Below, in pieces: positions 27,556 to 37,234 of a stretch of 64,000 nt of DNA; position 1 is the first letter of the stretch; each line of letters opens with the position of its first letter. The stretch lies in the NCBI GenBank assembly GCA_002070375.1, contig MWDD01000009.1, forward strand, positions 16,804-80,803. Direction: 5' to 3'. The stretch is from a bacterium ADurb.Bin157. Lineage in GTDB: Bacteria; Muiribacteriota; Ozemobacteria; Ozemobacterales; Ozemobacteraceae. A program made the position numbers and the translations under genes. The notes under the pieces were generated by a model. That model saw only the letters and a program-made list of their open reading frames with translations. It did no database searches and was not told the origin of the DNA.

Positions 27556-27584
27556 ATTTTATTTGCTTTTAAGTTCAAAGTCAA
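27556..27584 (-). promoter_or_regulatory. Sigma-70 type promoter of the GAF-metG-tatD-aroB operon
   Basis: Minus strand TTGACT (27584-27579), 17-bp spacer, TAAAAT (27561-27556). Predicted start about 27549, leader 23 nt to the TTG codon. Confidence 0.6.
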
Positions 27585-27637
27585 GCCCTTTAGTTTTGCC
27601 ATATTTTGAACAAAAACTTAAAAACTAATAATGTGTT

Positions 27638-27666
27638 TTGCAATAGAACTATATTTATTGTATAGT
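27638..27666 (+). promoter_or_regulatory. Sigma-70 type promoter of the glycosyltransferase pair
   Basis: TTGCAA (27638-27643), 17-bp spacer, TATAGT (27661-27666). Predicted start about 27673; leader about 77 nt to the ATG at 27750 with AAGGA before it. Confidence 0.6.
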
Positions 27667-27749
27667 GTGTTGATTTTTTTAAGATTATCTGCAAAATAGA
27701 TACCATTTTTATTTTAAATGAAAAGCAAATATTTAAGGATTTCAGACAG

Positions 27750-28880
27750 ATGAAGATTATACAGATACTTAATTCACCTAATTGGAGCGCCGCTTCAAAT
27801 TACTGCATTTTAGCCTCAAAGGAGCTGTTGGCGATGGGGCACGAAGTGTTGTTGGTAACAGAGCCCGGCATTCCTTTTGATAAAGCGATAGAATATAATA
27901 TTCCCGTCAACAACAAATTGCGATTAAATCACAGAAACCCCCGAAAATTTTTACAGGCCTTTAAGTTGTTAAAGTCGCTTTTCAAAGAGTTTAAGCCCGA
28001 TATTATTTCTGCACACATAAACGAAGGAGCCTGGATGCCGGGGTTGGTAGCCAAATATGTTTCTCCCGATGCAATCGTTGCACGAATAAGAACTGATATA
28101 GATGCACCAAAAGGGCATTTTGTAAATAGATATGTGCATCATCATTGGGTTGATCATATTATTGCAGGTTCAAATTTGCATAAAAAAAATTGTCATGATG
28201 TTTTAGATTACCCTAATGAAAAGATAGACGTTGTTTATGGGGGAGTCGATACGAATTTGTTTAATCCTCAAAACCGTTTAAATTCAACATTTCGCACAGA
28301 AGTAGGGGTAAAGAATGATGAAATTTTACTGGGTTTGGTAGCTCGTTTGTCCCCTGTTAAGGGGCATAAATTTTTAATAGAGGCTTTTTCAGAAGTTTGC
28401 AAAATTAACAAGAGAGTTAAATTAGCCTGTATCGGTTATGAATCAGAACTTAGTTTTGATTGGTTAAAAGATTTGGCAAAAGAATATAACGTAGCTGACA
28501 AGTTGATATGTGTCGGCAGGCGAAATGATATAGAAAAAGTTATAGCAGACATTGATATAGGTTTAATATCTTCGATAGGTTCAGAAGCCAATACCAGAGC
28601 CGGATTAGAATATATGGCATCAGGAAAGCCCGTTGTCGGCACATCGGTTGGTGTTATTCCCGAAGTCATTGTTGATAAGGTGACAGGTTTTGTTGTTCCG
28701 CACAGTAATTCGAAAGCATTAGCCGAGGCTATATTAAAGTTAGTTCAAAACAACGCGATGAGACAGTTGATGGGGCAAAGTTCCCGTCACAGAGCAGAGC
28801 AAGTATTTTCTTTAAAAAGATTTGCTCAAGACATGGAGAAGACATACCGCAGCTTACTCGAAAGGAAAACTGTAAAATGA
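27750..28880 (+). CDS. Glycosyltransferase family 4
   Basis: 376 residues, GT-B fold. N-terminal domain begins MKIIQILNSPNWSAASNYC with the substrate loop; the C-terminal nucleotide-sugar domain has LVARLSPVKGHKFLIEAF, ICVGRRNDIEKVI and the donor-binding EANTRAGLEYMASGKPVVGT. Probably builds lipopolysaccharide core or another surface glycan from a nucleotide sugar; acceptor not shown. Its stop overlaps the next gene by 4 bp, so the two transferases are one unit. Confidence 0.88.
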   Translation: MKIIQILNSPNWSAASNYCILASKELLAMGHEVLLVTEPGIPFDKAIEYNIPVNNKLRLNHRNPRKFLQAFKLLKSLFKEFKPDIISAHINEGAWMPGLVAKYVSPDAIVARIRTDIDAPKGHFVNRYVHHHWVDHIIAGSNLHKKNCHDVLDYPNEKIDVVYGGVDTNLFNPQNRLNSTFRTEVGVKNDEILLGLVARLSPVKGHKFLIEAFSEVCKINKRVKLACIGYESELSFDWLKDLAKEYNVADKLICVGRRNDIEKVIADIDIGLISSIGSEANTRAGLEYMASGKPVVGTSVGVIPEVIVDKVTGFVVPHSNSKALAEAILKLVQNNAMRQLMGQSSRHRAEQVFSLKRFAQDMEKTYRSLLERKTVK

Positions 28881-29629
28881 AGGACATCAGTCTTTTTATA
28901 ATTACCAAAAACGAAGGCGACAAAATAAAAAAATGTATTGAAAGTGCAGCCGGAATCGTCTCGGAAATTATAGTGGTTGATTCTGATTCTACAGACAACA
29001 CGGTTGAGACTGCCAAATCATTAGGAGCAAAGGTTTATCAGCGAGAGTTTACCGGATTTGCAGAGCAAAAGAATTTTGCTTTGTCTAAGTGCACCGGTAA
29101 ATGGGCATTAAGTCTCGATGCTGATGAATCGCTGACAAAAGAATTAGCTGAAGAGATTTCGGCAATTAGTGACGAGGCTGAAGCTAACGGCTATTATTTA
29201 TTGCGGATCAATTATTTTTTAGGTGGCCGCATGGATTACAGCGGCTTGGACAACGAGTATATATTGCGTTTGGTTCGGGTCGGTACGGCGAGCTACAAAA
29301 ATGTATTAGTGCACGAATCATTGGAAATTGAGGGCACGACAAAATATTTGACTCATCCGATGATGCATTTTTCTTATAATAATTTAGAAGTTTATTTTGA
29401 AAAATTCAATAAATATACAACTTTGGCGGCCGCTGAACTTTTTAACAAGAAAAAACGATTTAGTTTGACTATGACTGTTTTGAGACTTCCGTTTGAATTT
29501 TTAAAAAGGTATATTTTAAAAAGAGGATTTTTAGACGGAATTCGAGGGTTTATTTGGTCAGTTATTTCAACGTTTTATGTATTCGTGAAGTATATAAAAC
29601 TCTGGGATTTAAAAAGAAGAAGTAAATAG
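28877..29629 (+). CDS. Glycosyltransferase family 2 (WaaE/KdtX-like)
   Basis: 250 residues, GT-A fold. SLFIITKNEGDKIKKCIES at the N-terminus, VVDSDSTDNT (nucleotide site), KWALSLDADE as the DxD metal motif, and a C-terminal amphipathic region (FEFLKRYILKRG) typical of the LPS-core beta-glucosyltransferase WaaE subgroup. Acts at the inner face of the cytoplasmic membrane. WaaE-like assignment is by resemblance; exact sugar unknown. Confidence 0.85.
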   Translation: MKDISLFIITKNEGDKIKKCIESAAGIVSEIIVVDSDSTDNTVETAKSLGAKVYQREFTGFAEQKNFALSKCTGKWALSLDADESLTKELAEEISAISDEAEANGYYLLRINYFLGGRMDYSGLDNEYILRLVRVGTASYKNVLVHESLEIEGTTKYLTHPMMHFSYNNLEVYFEKFNKYTTLAAAELFNKKKRFSLTMTVLRLPFEFLKRYILKRGFLDGIRGFIWSVISTFYVFVKYIKLWDLKRRSK

Positions 29630-29702
29630 AATAAAAATTTTGGAACTTTTTTTTTACATTCGTGTCAATAGAGGCACGTTATTATAAGGAGGACTGCATA
29701 TT

Positions 29703-30647
29703 GTGATTGAAATGCAGAATATAACCAAATATTACGACAATTTCAGAGCTTTAAACAATTTTAATCTGAAAGTCGAAAAGGGTGAAATTCTTGGTCTACT
29801 CGGACCTAACGGAGCGGGGAAAACTACTGCAATGCGCATTCTAACTTGTTTTTTGCCTGCTTCATCCGGAAAAGCTTCTGTTGCAGGCTTTGATATCTTC
29901 GAAGACTCTGTAGAAGTTCGGCGCAGGTTGGGTTACTTACCCGAAACGCCACCCCTTTACCCGGAAATGAGCGTAAATTCATATTTAAATTTTGTCGGAG
30001 AAATCAGAGAGCTTCCGAAGTCGGTTCGGAAGCAGAGGATCGGTTATGTATGTGAAAGAATTGGTCTTGACGCTTACAAAGGCAGGGTTATAAACACTTT
30101 ATCAAAAGGGTACAGGCAACGTGTCGGATTAGCTCAAGCTCTTTTGCATAACCCGGAAGTATTGATATTAGATGAGCCGACGGTTGGTTTAGACCCTAAT
30201 CAGATAATAGAAATACGAAATCTTGTTAAAGATTTGGCTCAGGATCATACCATTATTCTTTCTACCCATATTCTGCCCGAAGTAAGTATGACCTGCGGGA
30301 GAGTTGTTATAATTAACGAGGGCGAGATTGCCGCAGTTGATTCTGTTCAGAATCTTGAAAAGAACGCAACAGGACGTCCTGCATGGAAAATAGTTTTAAA
30401 GGCGCCTGATAACTTTGATTGGCAAACCATAGTAAATAAAGCCCCCGATGCACAGATAAATGATTTAATTCAAGGCGACGCTTCGGAATTCAAACTTCGT
30501 TTAAACAGATCTGAAGATTTTGATGATTTGTTTAAAGTTTTAACAAAGGAAAACTGTATTTTCAGAGAAATAACTCCGATAAAAGCAACTTTGGAAGACG
30601 TTTTCTTGAAAATCACTCTCGGAGAAGAAAGGAAAGAAAACGCATGA
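29703..30647 (+). CDS. ABC transporter ATPase, GldA-like
   Basis: 314 residues, GTG start at 29703 ten bases after a strong AAGGAGG (29687-29693); a TTG two bases earlier is followed at once by a stop. Walker A GPNGAGKTT, signature LSKGYRQRVG (drug/GldA subgroup), Walker B LILDEPT, switch His in LSTHIL. First gene of a four-gene unit (ATPase, permease, GldG-like, DUF4340-like) found in many bacteria and related to the gliding-motility GldAFG set, though it also occurs in non-gliding species. Confidence 0.88.
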   Translation: MIEMQNITKYYDNFRALNNFNLKVEKGEILGLLGPNGAGKTTAMRILTCFLPASSGKASVAGFDIFEDSVEVRRRLGYLPETPPLYPEMSVNSYLNFVGEIRELPKSVRKQRIGYVCERIGLDAYKGRVINTLSKGYRQRVGLAQALLHNPEVLILDEPTVGLDPNQIIEIRNLVKDLAQDHTIILSTHILPEVSMTCGRVVIINEGEIAAVDSVQNLEKNATGRPAWKIVLKAPDNFDWQTIVNKAPDAQINDLIQGDASEFKLRLNRSEDFDDLFKVLTKENCIFREITPIKATLEDVFLKITLGEERKENA

Positions 30648-31354
30648 AAGTTTTAGCAATAATGAAAAGAGAATTGCAATCGTTTTTTTTCTCACCGATT
30701 GCTTACATCGTGTTTGCAGCGTTCATGACCATAGTAGGGTATTTGTTCTGGATAGTTTTAGCTACGAGTAAAATGGCAACCTTAGAGCCAATGCTTTACA
30801 ATGCGGCATTTATATTGCTTTTGGCATCTCCGGTTTTAACAATGCGGCTAATAAGTGAAGAAAAAAAATCTCGCACTATTGAGTTGTTACTTACTTCGCC
30901 TATTTCTCCCGCAGAGATTATATTAGGCAAATTTTTAGCTTGTTTTGTTTTATACGCAGTATTGATTGCCTTGACTCTTCAATACCCTCTGATTATGTGG
31001 TATTACGCTCCGAATTTAGATTGGGGCCCCATAATTAGTGGATACATCGGATTATTGTTATTGGGCGGCGCTTTCATCTCTGTCGGAGTTTTTGCCAGCA
31101 CATTAACCGAGAACCAGATAATCGCGGCTATGATCAGTTTTGGAAGTCTCGTTTTATTTTGGATATTCGGTTGGGCCAAGCACGCATTTGAAAATGCATT
31201 TGGGCAAATGATAAGCAATTTATCGGTGTTTGACAGATACTCTGAATTTTTAAGAGGCATATTAGATTCGGGTAATGTTGTGTTTTTCGCAGTATTCACC
31301 CTTACCTGGTTGTTTTTGGCAACCAGGGCCCTTGAATCAGACAGATGGAGGTAA
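30644..31354 (+). CDS. ABC-2 permease, GldF-like
   Basis: 236 residues, six membrane helices, 4-bp overlap with the ATPase. N-terminus MKRELQSFFFSPIAYIV and the motif SEEKKSRTIELLLTSP are hallmarks of this permease group. Partner of the preceding ATPase. Confidence 0.88.
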   Translation: MKVLAIMKRELQSFFFSPIAYIVFAAFMTIVGYLFWIVLATSKMATLEPMLYNAAFILLLASPVLTMRLISEEKKSRTIELLLTSPISPAEIILGKFLACFVLYAVLIALTLQYPLIMWYYAPNLDWGPIISGYIGLLLLGGAFISVGVFASTLTENQIIAAMISFGSLVLFWIFGWAKHAFENAFGQMISNLSVFDRYSEFLRGILDSGNVVFFAVFTLTWLFLATRALESDRWR

Positions 31355-31359
31355 TTTAA

Positions 31360-32979
31360 ATGAACGACAAACGAAAGATGAAAATTTCGATTTTGCCTTA
31401 TATAGGTATACTAATAGCTTTTACGTGTTTTATTGCTGCGGGGCTGATATATTTGAATTTTCCGAGCAATGTAAATGTTGCTCTTTACACTCTCGGATTG
31501 GGAATCATTTTTATAATCAGCTCAATGATTTTGCGTCCTGCAGTTTTGAAAGAAGTGTTTTTTAGTCGTAAGACAGTTCTTTGGGTTAACGACATCTTTT
31601 TGGTTTTGACAATAGTGGGTATAGGCGTTGTCCTATCTTACATTGGTTACAGGCGAAATTTCCGTTATGATTTCACTTATAATCAGATGTTTTCTCTTTC
31701 TGAGCAAACCATAAAGGTTGTGCGCGAACTTGAAAAAAGTGTCAAGGTGACTGCATTTTACCCGCAAGGAATAGCAGAGGGCACTGCGGTTGAAGATTTG
31801 TTAAAAGAGTATAAAAGGCACAGCGACCGTTTCAGCTATACAATTGTAGATCCCGTAAGAGACCCCTTAACCACCAGGGCGATGAATATCAAGGAAGTCG
31901 GGCAAATTGTTGTTCAATGCGATACTAATCGTGTTGATATCAGTGTCAGCGACTTGTTTTATTCGCCGAATCCCTATAATCGCAACCCAAACGACAAGCC
32001 AAAATTCACCGGGGAACAGGCTCTCACTTCAGCAATTGTTAATGTAACGAGCGGTGTTAAAAGAGTTATCAGTTTTGTTTCCGGGCATGGCGAAGGTTCC
32101 ATAACCGGTTTTCAGGGAAGAGATTTAGGTCTTTTGAACGAGTTTTTGGTTTCAGAGAATTTTGAGGTTACCGAAACCAATTTAAGTGACATAATTGATT
32201 CAAAAGTTTCTGTTCTTGTTATAGCTAACCCTCAACAAGACTATCTAGAGAGTGAAATTAAAAAAATAAAAGAATTTCTGGATCAGAAAGACAAAAATTT
32301 ATTGATGGCTCTTGATTACGGGTACTCTTTGCCAAATTTAGAGAATTTTGCGTTAGATAATTATGCTGTTCTGTTTAATTCAGACTTAACAGTTGATAAT
32401 CGTGGGCTACAAATAGGTCAGCCCGGTGTAGTTGCACCCGAGCTTGCAGATCACGCGATTACTAAGCCGTTAAAAGAAAAAAAACTAACCAATTTGATGT
32501 ATTTGGCGCGCACCATTTCAGCAGAAGAAAAGACCGGTACACGAGCTTCTGTGCTTGTAACAAGCGATGATAGGTCATGGGGAAAACGTAACGCTGCTAA
32601 TAATGGTCAGATTCAAGTAGCCGATTTAAAGAATTTTAGGGAAGGGGTAGACGTACGTGGGCCGGTTACTCTTGGTGTTGCGGTGGAACGTAACTACGCA
32701 GTCGCTTCGGGTTCAAAGGCAGTTTTCTTTTCTGATTCTGACTTTTTCAGTAATTCATTGATTAAGCAGCTTGCTAACAGAGATTTAATAATTAATTCGA
32801 TTAACTGGGCGGCGGGGCAGACAGAGATGGTTTCAGTACGGCCACGCATTTTGGAAATTCCGCAAATAGACTTCAAGCCTGAAAGTTCAAACATTGTATT
32901 TACGGTATGCGTTTTTGGCGCTCCTTTATTTGTGGTGTTATTTGGCGGTATTGTATACATGGTAAGAAGGAGAGTTTGA
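31360..32979 (+). CDS. GldG-like ABC auxiliary protein
   Basis: 539 residues, GGAGG ribosome site. Three N-terminal membrane helices (about 9-27, 33-54, 70-92), then a large periplasmic GldG-type domain (FSLSEQTIKVVREL, KVTAFYPQG, DPLTTRAMN) including a GATase-like fold (GHGEGSITGFQGRDLGLL), and a C-terminal membrane anchor (about 513-534) ending RRRV. Thought to be the extracytoplasmic part of the transporter; substrate unknown. Confidence 0.85.
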   Translation: MNDKRKMKISILPYIGILIAFTCFIAAGLIYLNFPSNVNVALYTLGLGIIFIISSMILRPAVLKEVFFSRKTVLWVNDIFLVLTIVGIGVVLSYIGYRRNFRYDFTYNQMFSLSEQTIKVVRELEKSVKVTAFYPQGIAEGTAVEDLLKEYKRHSDRFSYTIVDPVRDPLTTRAMNIKEVGQIVVQCDTNRVDISVSDLFYSPNPYNRNPNDKPKFTGEQALTSAIVNVTSGVKRVISFVSGHGEGSITGFQGRDLGLLNEFLVSENFEVTETNLSDIIDSKVSVLVIANPQQDYLESEIKKIKEFLDQKDKNLLMALDYGYSLPNLENFALDNYAVLFNSDLTVDNRGLQIGQPGVVAPELADHAITKPLKEKKLTNLMYLARTISAEEKTGTRASVLVTSDDRSWGKRNAANNGQIQVADLKNFREGVDVRGPVTLGVAVERNYAVASGSKAVFFSDSDFFSNSLIKQLANRDLIINSINWAAGQTEMVSVRPRILEIPQIDFKPESSNIVFTVCVFGAPLFVVLFGGIVYMVRRRV

Positions 32980-32980
32980 G

Positions 32981-34315
32981 ATGAAAAAAAGATTTATGCC
33001 CACGGTTGTGGCATTTATCATTCTTGTAATACTTGTGATTTATGCCAATTATTTTGAAACAGAAGAGATTTTATTGCCCGGGGCTCAAAAACCCGTTCAA
33101 ATTGTTGATCTGAGTCAAGACGCGGTTCAATCAATTACTTGGTTAGGGAATGAAGACAAAAATCTTAAGCTGATATTTGAAAAAGACAAAGCCCCAATGA
33201 TAGCCGCGCCTTCGTCATACAGAGCTGACAAAAGCGAGGCAGAAGGTGTTTTACGACATCTTGTCGAGTTGAAATCTGAAATGGTTGTTTCCGAGAATTC
33301 AGCCGACTTTGAGCAGTATGGTATAAATGCCTCATCGACAAAAGTTATTATCAGCGGCGTAAAGGGCGATATTGAACTGAGTATAGGCAGCAAAAGCGAG
33401 GTTGGGGGCTCTTATTATTTAACAAAAAAAGGCGAGAACAAAGTTTATTTAGTTGCGGGTTACATCAAGGGAAGCTTTGACAAAAAGCTTGAAAATTTGC
33501 GGGATAAGCGATTTTTTGCCGAGTCATTTACTGATATTGCCAAAATTTCTTATGAAAATGGCGATGATAAAGTTGAGCTTGAAAATTCTTCATCAAATTC
33601 AACCGAATGGAAAATGGTTAAACCCTTCTCATACAATGCCAATAACGTTTTAATTGCAGATCTGATTTCGAAAATCGAAGGTTTGAGTATTAATCGTTTT
33701 ATTGAAGACCGTGCCGATGATTTAGAAATATACGAATTAAATAAACCGACTTTACGCATTGAACTGACTGATAAAAATGGTGTTAAACGCTTTGTAAAGG
33801 CCGGTACAATGTCGGGTACAGAAACATTTGTAACTGTTGACGATGAGTCGGTTCATGGTGTTTCGACAATGGAAATCAGTGCTTTGCGTTATAATACAAA
33901 TGATTTCAGAGAAAAATTTATTCCTGTTTTGCCTTTGAGTGAAGCGACCCTGGTTGAATTAACAGACGCATCGGGAACGGTTCAGGTTACAAAATCAGAC
34001 GGAAATTGGCTGTATAACGATTCAAAAATAGAAAATGACACCTTAAAAGATCTCTTTACCGGGCTTTCAAGAGCAGAGGTTAAGCGCTATGATGAGCTAA
34101 AAGACCTTGCGTCGCGTAAACTTGAGAACAAAAGTAAATGTAAAAAGATCAGAATTAAATCTGAAAAGGAAGATACGGTTTTGTATTTAGGTGAGCTACA
34201 AGGTATAAACATGTGGATTTGCAATGAAACAGAGTGTATTGAGATATCTACCGATGTTGATCGTGTGTTTAACCGTGCAATAGATAAGATACGAACATCA
34301 GAACCTGCCCATTAA
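32981..34315 (+). CDS. DUF4340-type membrane-anchored protein of the Gld-like ABC system
   Basis: 444 residues, one N-terminal membrane helix (about 6-22) and repeated beta-rich modules resembling DUF4340 (SITWLGNEDKNLKLIFEK, LSIGSKSEVGGSYYLTKKG, RFFAESFTDIAKISYENG). DUF4340 proteins usually end this ABC cluster. One base separates it from the GldG-like gene. The gene is followed by a clear terminator. Confidence 0.8.
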   Translation: MKKRFMPTVVAFIILVILVIYANYFETEEILLPGAQKPVQIVDLSQDAVQSITWLGNEDKNLKLIFEKDKAPMIAAPSSYRADKSEAEGVLRHLVELKSEMVVSENSADFEQYGINASSTKVIISGVKGDIELSIGSKSEVGGSYYLTKKGENKVYLVAGYIKGSFDKKLENLRDKRFFAESFTDIAKISYENGDDKVELENSSSNSTEWKMVKPFSYNANNVLIADLISKIEGLSINRFIEDRADDLEIYELNKPTLRIELTDKNGVKRFVKAGTMSGTETFVTVDDESVHGVSTMEISALRYNTNDFREKFIPVLPLSEATLVELTDASGTVQVTKSDGNWLYNDSKIENDTLKDLFTGLSRAEVKRYDELKDLASRKLENKSKCKKIRIKSEKEDTVLYLGELQGINMWICNETECIEISTDVDRVFNRAIDKIRTSEPAH

Positions 34316-34334
34316 AGAGTTTGAATTAAAAAAA

Positions 34335-34360
34335 ACCGTTCACTGAACGGTTTTTTTTGT
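34335..34360. terminator. Bidirectional intrinsic terminator between convergent operons
   Basis: ACCGTT (34335-34340), loop CACTG, AACGGT (34346-34351), flanked by A residues on the left and eight T residues on the right, so it can work in both directions between the Gld-like operon and the thrC-pilin-cyclase operon. Confidence 0.92.
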
Positions 34361-34367
34361 TTCTGAT

Positions 34368-36452
34368 TTATTTTACATCTTGTGTGATAACTGTTTCAAG
34401 GCCCACGGGCGGGGGAACTACTTTGTAACTCTTGGTCTTGCTGTACAAAGCATTTGCGGGTTTGTCATCGGGGTTATTTTTAAGATATTCTGCCAAGACG
34501 CTTTCTGCGCCTTCGAAATCACGATCGGCAACTTTTAAGAGAGCGTTTTCATATGATTCTTTAGCCTGAATAGCTTTTTTGATAAATTCTTTGTCGGGAT
34601 CATCTACGTCTGCCAGAACTTCATAAACGTTTATCAGATTGGTTTTTCCGGCTGCTTTAAGGCAGGCTACGCATCTTGAAATAATTTTTTCGGAAGCCAA
34701 ATTAGCTGTTGTTTCGCTTACGAGGATTTCGGTGTTAAATATTTTATTTGCCGTTTCAAGTCTGGCGGCAAGATTTACATTGTCGCCGATAACGGTGTAA
34801 TCGAACCTCATTTTAGATCCCATGTTCCCGACTACGACGAGGCCGGTATTTATACCGATTCGAGCTCTTAACATAGGCTTGTTTTCGGCTTTCCATCGCT
34901 CTCTTAACTTTGCTAAGGCTTTTTGGTTCTCTAATGCACATTTACAAGATCGGATTGCATGATCACGCTGATCTATCGGTGCGCCGAAAATTGCCATTAT
35001 TGCGTCGCCTTCGTATTTATCGAGAAGACCGTCATATTTGAATATTATATCTGTCATTTCTGTGAGATATTCATTTAAAAGGCTCACTACTTCGAGCGGC
35101 GACATACCTTCGGCCATTGTTGTGAATCCTTCGATGTCAGAAAAGAAAATTGTAAGTTCGCGTTCTTCGCCATGCAGGTTTAGCTTTTCGGGATTTTTTA
35201 ATATTTCATTGACAACCGATGCTGTTACATAGTGTTGGAAAGCGTTTTTAATTCTTAGTTTTTCAGACAGCTCAAGGTAATATTTTCTGCCTATAACAAA
35301 TATAAGTGAACTTGCAACAGAAATAACAGAAGCAGAGACATCAAATATTTGCGAGTATATTGTCAGCATCAAAAAGGATGATATGGCTAATAATAGGCAA
35401 GTAATTATCGTCAACAACAAAGAAGCGACAGGGTTCAAGAAGTTGAATACAAAAAATATAAATATGGCAAGAATAACAATAGGTATTGTTTGAGCTACAA
35501 CTTCATCGGGTTGTTTCAAAAAGTTATTATTAATAAGGTTTCTGAGGGCTAACGCATTCAAGTAAGGCGAATGAGTCGTGTAACCGAGGGGAGTATAAAA
35601 GCTTTCGTGAAGCATTGAGTGGGCTTCACCAACAATAATCGCTTTGTTTTCAAAAATTTCCTTAGGGTAATTACCTTTATATACGTCGAAAAAAGAAATG
35701 GTTCTAAAGTTTTTTACCTGTACGTCATAATTTAAAAGCATGTATTCACGGTCAACCAAAGGAACGTTCTGAATGCCTTTGCTTAATTGATAGTATAGAT
35801 TCTGCTCTCGGAATTTCAATTGTCCGGGATTTAAACCATTGTATATGCGCCACATTTCAGATTGAAAAGAAGGCTGTAACTCGTTCTTTTCGTTAATGAA
35901 AGCCATGGAAACACTTCTGATTGCTTCGCCTCTGTAATTTTTAAAATATGATGGTGCGGCTTTACCAGTAATGGCTACTTTTGCAAATGGCGGAGTAATC
36001 CTTTTGTCGTCTCTTCTGTAGGCCTTAATTACCAAATTGTCGCACTCTTGAACAGCTTTAGCCAAGGCCAAGTCACCTTTGGGATTTATCAATGAATCAG
36101 TGGCAAAAAATAAGTCAAGTGCGATTAACTTTGGGTTATGTTTTTGAAGTTTATTCAAAACATCGGCATAGAATTGTTTGTCGCCGGCGTATAGGCCGGG
36201 AATCCCCAGCATAGACCTATCGTCTACTAAGACAATTGTTATTTCGTCTGAGGGCGGTCTATGTGGGGCTAATGATTTAAGAAAAGAAACCTGTGAAACC
36301 GGGCGATTTATGGTGAATCTTAAATCTAGCCAAACATCGTGAATCCAGGCGTCGAGTTTTGAAAAGAGAGAGGGAAACAGTAAAATAATAACCACCAGCG
36401 AACCTGCAAATAAGAGGTTCGCCAGTGGTAAGGTTCTTTTTTTGTTTTTCAC
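34368..36452 (-). CDS. CHASE2-domain class III adenylate/guanylate cyclase
   Basis: 694 residues, GTG start. One N-terminal membrane helix, an extracytoplasmic CHASE2 sensor (about 35-305, with ITIVLVDDRSM and IALDLFF), three membrane helices (about 315-385), then a class III cyclase domain (about 425-600). Metal and substrate residues: IFFSDIEGFT, DKYEGDAIMAIFGAP (the Lys favours ATP), DYTVIGDNVNLAARLE. A short TPR-like helical region follows (AKESYENALLKVADRDFEGAES). Likely makes cAMP in response to an envelope signal. Last gene of the operon. Confidence 0.9.
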   Translation of the reverse strand: MKNKKRTLPLANLLFAGSLVVIILLFPSLFSKLDAWIHDVWLDLRFTINRPVSQVSFLKSLAPHRPPSDEITIVLVDDRSMLGIPGLYAGDKQFYADVLNKLQKHNPKLIALDLFFATDSLINPKGDLALAKAVQECDNLVIKAYRRDDKRITPPFAKVAITGKAAPSYFKNYRGEAIRSVSMAFINEKNELQPSFQSEMWRIYNGLNPGQLKFREQNLYYQLSKGIQNVPLVDREYMLLNYDVQVKNFRTISFFDVYKGNYPKEIFENKAIIVGEAHSMLHESFYTPLGYTTHSPYLNALALRNLINNNFLKQPDEVVAQTIPIVILAIFIFFVFNFLNPVASLLLTIITCLLLAISSFLMLTIYSQIFDVSASVISVASSLIFVIGRKYYLELSEKLRIKNAFQHYVTASVVNEILKNPEKLNLHGEERELTIFFSDIEGFTTMAEGMSPLEVVSLLNEYLTEMTDIIFKYDGLLDKYEGDAIMAIFGAPIDQRDHAIRSCKCALENQKALAKLRERWKAENKPMLRARIGINTGLVVVGNMGSKMRFDYTVIGDNVNLAARLETANKIFNTEILVSETTANLASEKIISRCVACLKAAGKTNLINVYEVLADVDDPDKEFIKKAIQAKESYENALLKVADRDFEGAESVLAEYLKNNPDDKPANALYSKTKSYKVVPPPVGLETVITQDVK

Positions 36453-36476
36453 GCTTCTATGCTACCTATGATATTA

Positions 36477-37220
36477 TTAATCCATTGAGTCTATTCTATT
36501 TGGTATTCCGCCTATTGGACCTTGGTCAAATGAACCGTCATTAAGAAGATCATCATCTAAGTCAGAGTAACCGGAAAGTGAATCAGACGGAGCATATGAA
36601 AGGGGTTCAATCGGAAGTACGTCTTCGATGTAACTCGCTACCATTTTAGGATCTCCGCCTGCGCTGATTTCTTTTTTTACATAATCACTGACATTTTTCA
36701 GACCATCACCGCTCCATTCACGTTCTTCGTTTTTAACTTCGAAGTGCTTTCTGTTATAGTCTCCGGCCATGTCTTTAGGCATTTTAGGATCATAAAGGTT
36801 ATCATTGCGCATCATTTTAAGAAATTCGGCGTAAGATTCTCGGTAGTTTCTGAGGTATTCAGCTGTTCTGGCTCTTACATCCGGGTTCTCAGATTTTTTC
36901 GCTTCGTTATAGGCTTCGAATGCGAGTACATATTTAGCGACAGCACGTTCTACCTGCACTGCAGGTCTAAGATTAATATCTTCTACGGGAGTTGATTTTA
37001 CCAGATTGGCAAAATGCCCTTTCTTATTGTCTTTTGGTTTTTTGTTAGAAGTTTGATTTTTAGATGCAGAGCTTTGAAGGGAACCGGCCCCCGTATTGTT
37101 CTTTTTGTTTGGCTTCCAACCGGGTTTAGGGCCATGTTTATGGGCGTAAGCCTGATTGTCAAGCCCGGGTAGTAAAGAAAACAAGAAAACCGTAAAAATC
37201 ACAAAAGTAAATTTTTTCAT
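36477..37220 (-). CDS. Hypothetical secreted protein
   Basis: 247 residues with AGAGG before the ATG and a signal peptide (about 1-26, cleavage near AYA-HKHG). A basic, Asn/Lys-rich low-complexity stretch (about 30-70) precedes a helical region (75-175) and an acidic, Ser/Asp/Gly-rich tail. No family recognised. It lies between pseudopilin genes and the cyclase and may belong to the same surface apparatus (inference). Confidence 0.6.
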   Translation of the reverse strand: MKKFTFVIFTVFLFSLLPGLDNQAYAHKHGPKPGWKPNKKNNTGAGSLQSSASKNQTSNKKPKDNKKGHFANLVKSTPVEDINLRPAVQVERAVAKYVLAFEAYNEAKKSENPDVRARTAEYLRNYRESYAEFLKMMRNDNLYDPKMPKDMAGDYNRKHFEVKNEEREWSGDGLKNVSDYVKKEISAGGDPKMVASYIEDVLPIEPLSYAPSDSLSGYSDLDDDLLNDGSFDQGPIGGIPNRIDSMD

Positions 37221-37234
37221 TAGCGACCTCTTTT